DNA of 6,588 nt from Bacteroidota bacterium. Lineage in GTDB: Bacteria; Bacteroidota; Bacteroidia; UBA7662. The stretch covers positions 1 to 6,588 of the forward strand of contig VGFN01000057.1 in assembly GCA_016868875.1 (NCBI GenBank), in the 5' to 3' direction. The notes beneath the pieces are model-generated. The model searched no databases and was not told where the DNA came from. It saw only the letters and a program-made list of their open reading frames with translations. Shown here piece after piece: positions 6,245 to 6,588 of the stretch (its first letter is position 1; each line of letters opens with the position of its first letter). A program made the translations under genes and the position numbers.

Positions 6245-6588
6245 TTAAGCCAAAGGGGTTGCATAACGGGCGTCAGCACGTCGAAGGGCGGCCCTAACCC
6301 AGGCACCCCGCTCTTCGGCGACCTTACGAACGGCCAATCGCTCCCGGTTGCATGGGCCGTTCCCGTTAATCACCTGAAAGAAGGTATCCCAGTTGGGCTC
6401 GGTGAACAACCATTGACCGGTGGTTTCATCTTTGCGCAATTCAGGGTCCGGGAGGCTTAGGCCCAACTCCCAAATTTTGGGCACGTACATGTTGAGGAAC
6501 TGCTGACGCATCACGTCGTTCGATGCCATTTTGACCTTCCATCGCATCAAGGTTTCGGTATGCTGCGACATGGTATCCGAGGGTCCAA
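6245..6588 (-). CDS. paaA: Phenylacetyl-CoA epoxidase catalytic subunit PaaA, C-terminal part only
   Basis: PaaA is the diiron oxygenase subunit that epoxidises the aromatic ring of phenylacetyl-CoA. Only the last 113 complete codons lie in the window; the frame runs off the right edge and the internal Met codon at 6571 is not the start. Visible family features are GPSDTMSQHTETLMRWKVK, then MRQQFLNMYVPKIWELGL, LPDPELRKDE, and WDTFFQVINGNGPCNRERLA, which corresponds to the highly conserved GDGPCNR-type segment near the PaaA C-terminus. The diiron-ligand region lies upstream and cannot be examined. The stop (TAA at 6245-6247) is 10 nt before the preferred paaB start, so the two are surely co-transcribed. 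Confidence 0.92.
   Translation of the reverse strand, partial: GPSDTMSQHTETLMRWKVKMASNDVMRQQFLNMYVPKIWELGLSLPDPELRKDETTGQWLFTEPNWDTFFQVINGNGPCNRERLAVRKVAEERGAWVRAALRRADARYATPLA

Noticed and set aside
1..6588. CRISPR arrays, insertion-sequence ends, tRNA or rRNA genes, and defence or toxin-antitoxin modules.
   Set aside because: No regularly spaced repeats, transposase-like frame, structural RNA or defence-type gene is seen; all long frames are accounted for by ordinary housekeeping and catabolic genes.

Overview
The window looks like chromosomal DNA from a member of the Bacteroidota; the class is not resolved. Four things point there. The M49 peptidase-like lipoprotein is of the DPP III-like type I associate with that phylum. 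None of the gene starts carries a convincing Shine-Dalgarno sequence. A TAnnTTTG-type promoter element (TACCTTTG) lies upstream of the acyl-CoA dehydrogenase gene. The paaABCD genes are not followed by paaE. The lineage call is inference from content, not from a marker gene.

Layout from left to right: (1) 1-67, a short gene-free edge with one weak hairpin. (2) 68-1063, minus strand, scpB, a chromosome segregation protein with unusually long acidic ends. (3) 1064-1154, a 91-bp divergent intergenic region that must hold the start signals of both flanking genes. (4) 1155-3245, plus strand, a lipoprotein zinc peptidase of the M49 (dipeptidyl peptidase III) type with its zinc site intact. (5) 3246-3289, a 44-bp gap between convergent genes. 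(6) 3290-4432, minus strand, an acyl-CoA dehydrogenase with a complete active site. (7) 4433-4502, a 70-bp AT-rich spacer holding a candidate promoter and a perfect 7-bp inverted repeat. (8) 4503 to the right edge, minus strand, a tight block read in the order paaA (3' end only), paaB, paaC, paaD.

The paa block encodes most of the ring 1,2-phenylacetyl-CoA epoxidase: PaaA is the catalytic subunit, PaaC its inactive structural partner, PaaB a small bridging subunit, and PaaD an accessory/maturation protein. The junctions are close or overlapping (10 nt, or an overlap, at A/B; 4 nt at B/C; 7 nt at C/D), so the block is almost certainly one transcript with coupled translation. The reductase gene paaE does not follow paaD; the next gene is the acyl-CoA dehydrogenase, which may be co-transcribed, separately promoted, or both. 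The epoxidase makes a ring-epoxide CoA ester whose later catabolism resembles beta-oxidation, so a CoA-ester dehydrogenase is a sensible but not a canonical neighbour. scpB and the peptidase have no visible link to this pathway.

I do not see a convincing undescribed system here. There is no mobile element, CRISPR array, tRNA or rRNA. The items most worth a second look are the PaaB N-terminal extension and its start, the acidic extensions of ScpB, the regulatory spacer between paaD and the acyl-CoA dehydrogenase, and the location of the missing paaE.
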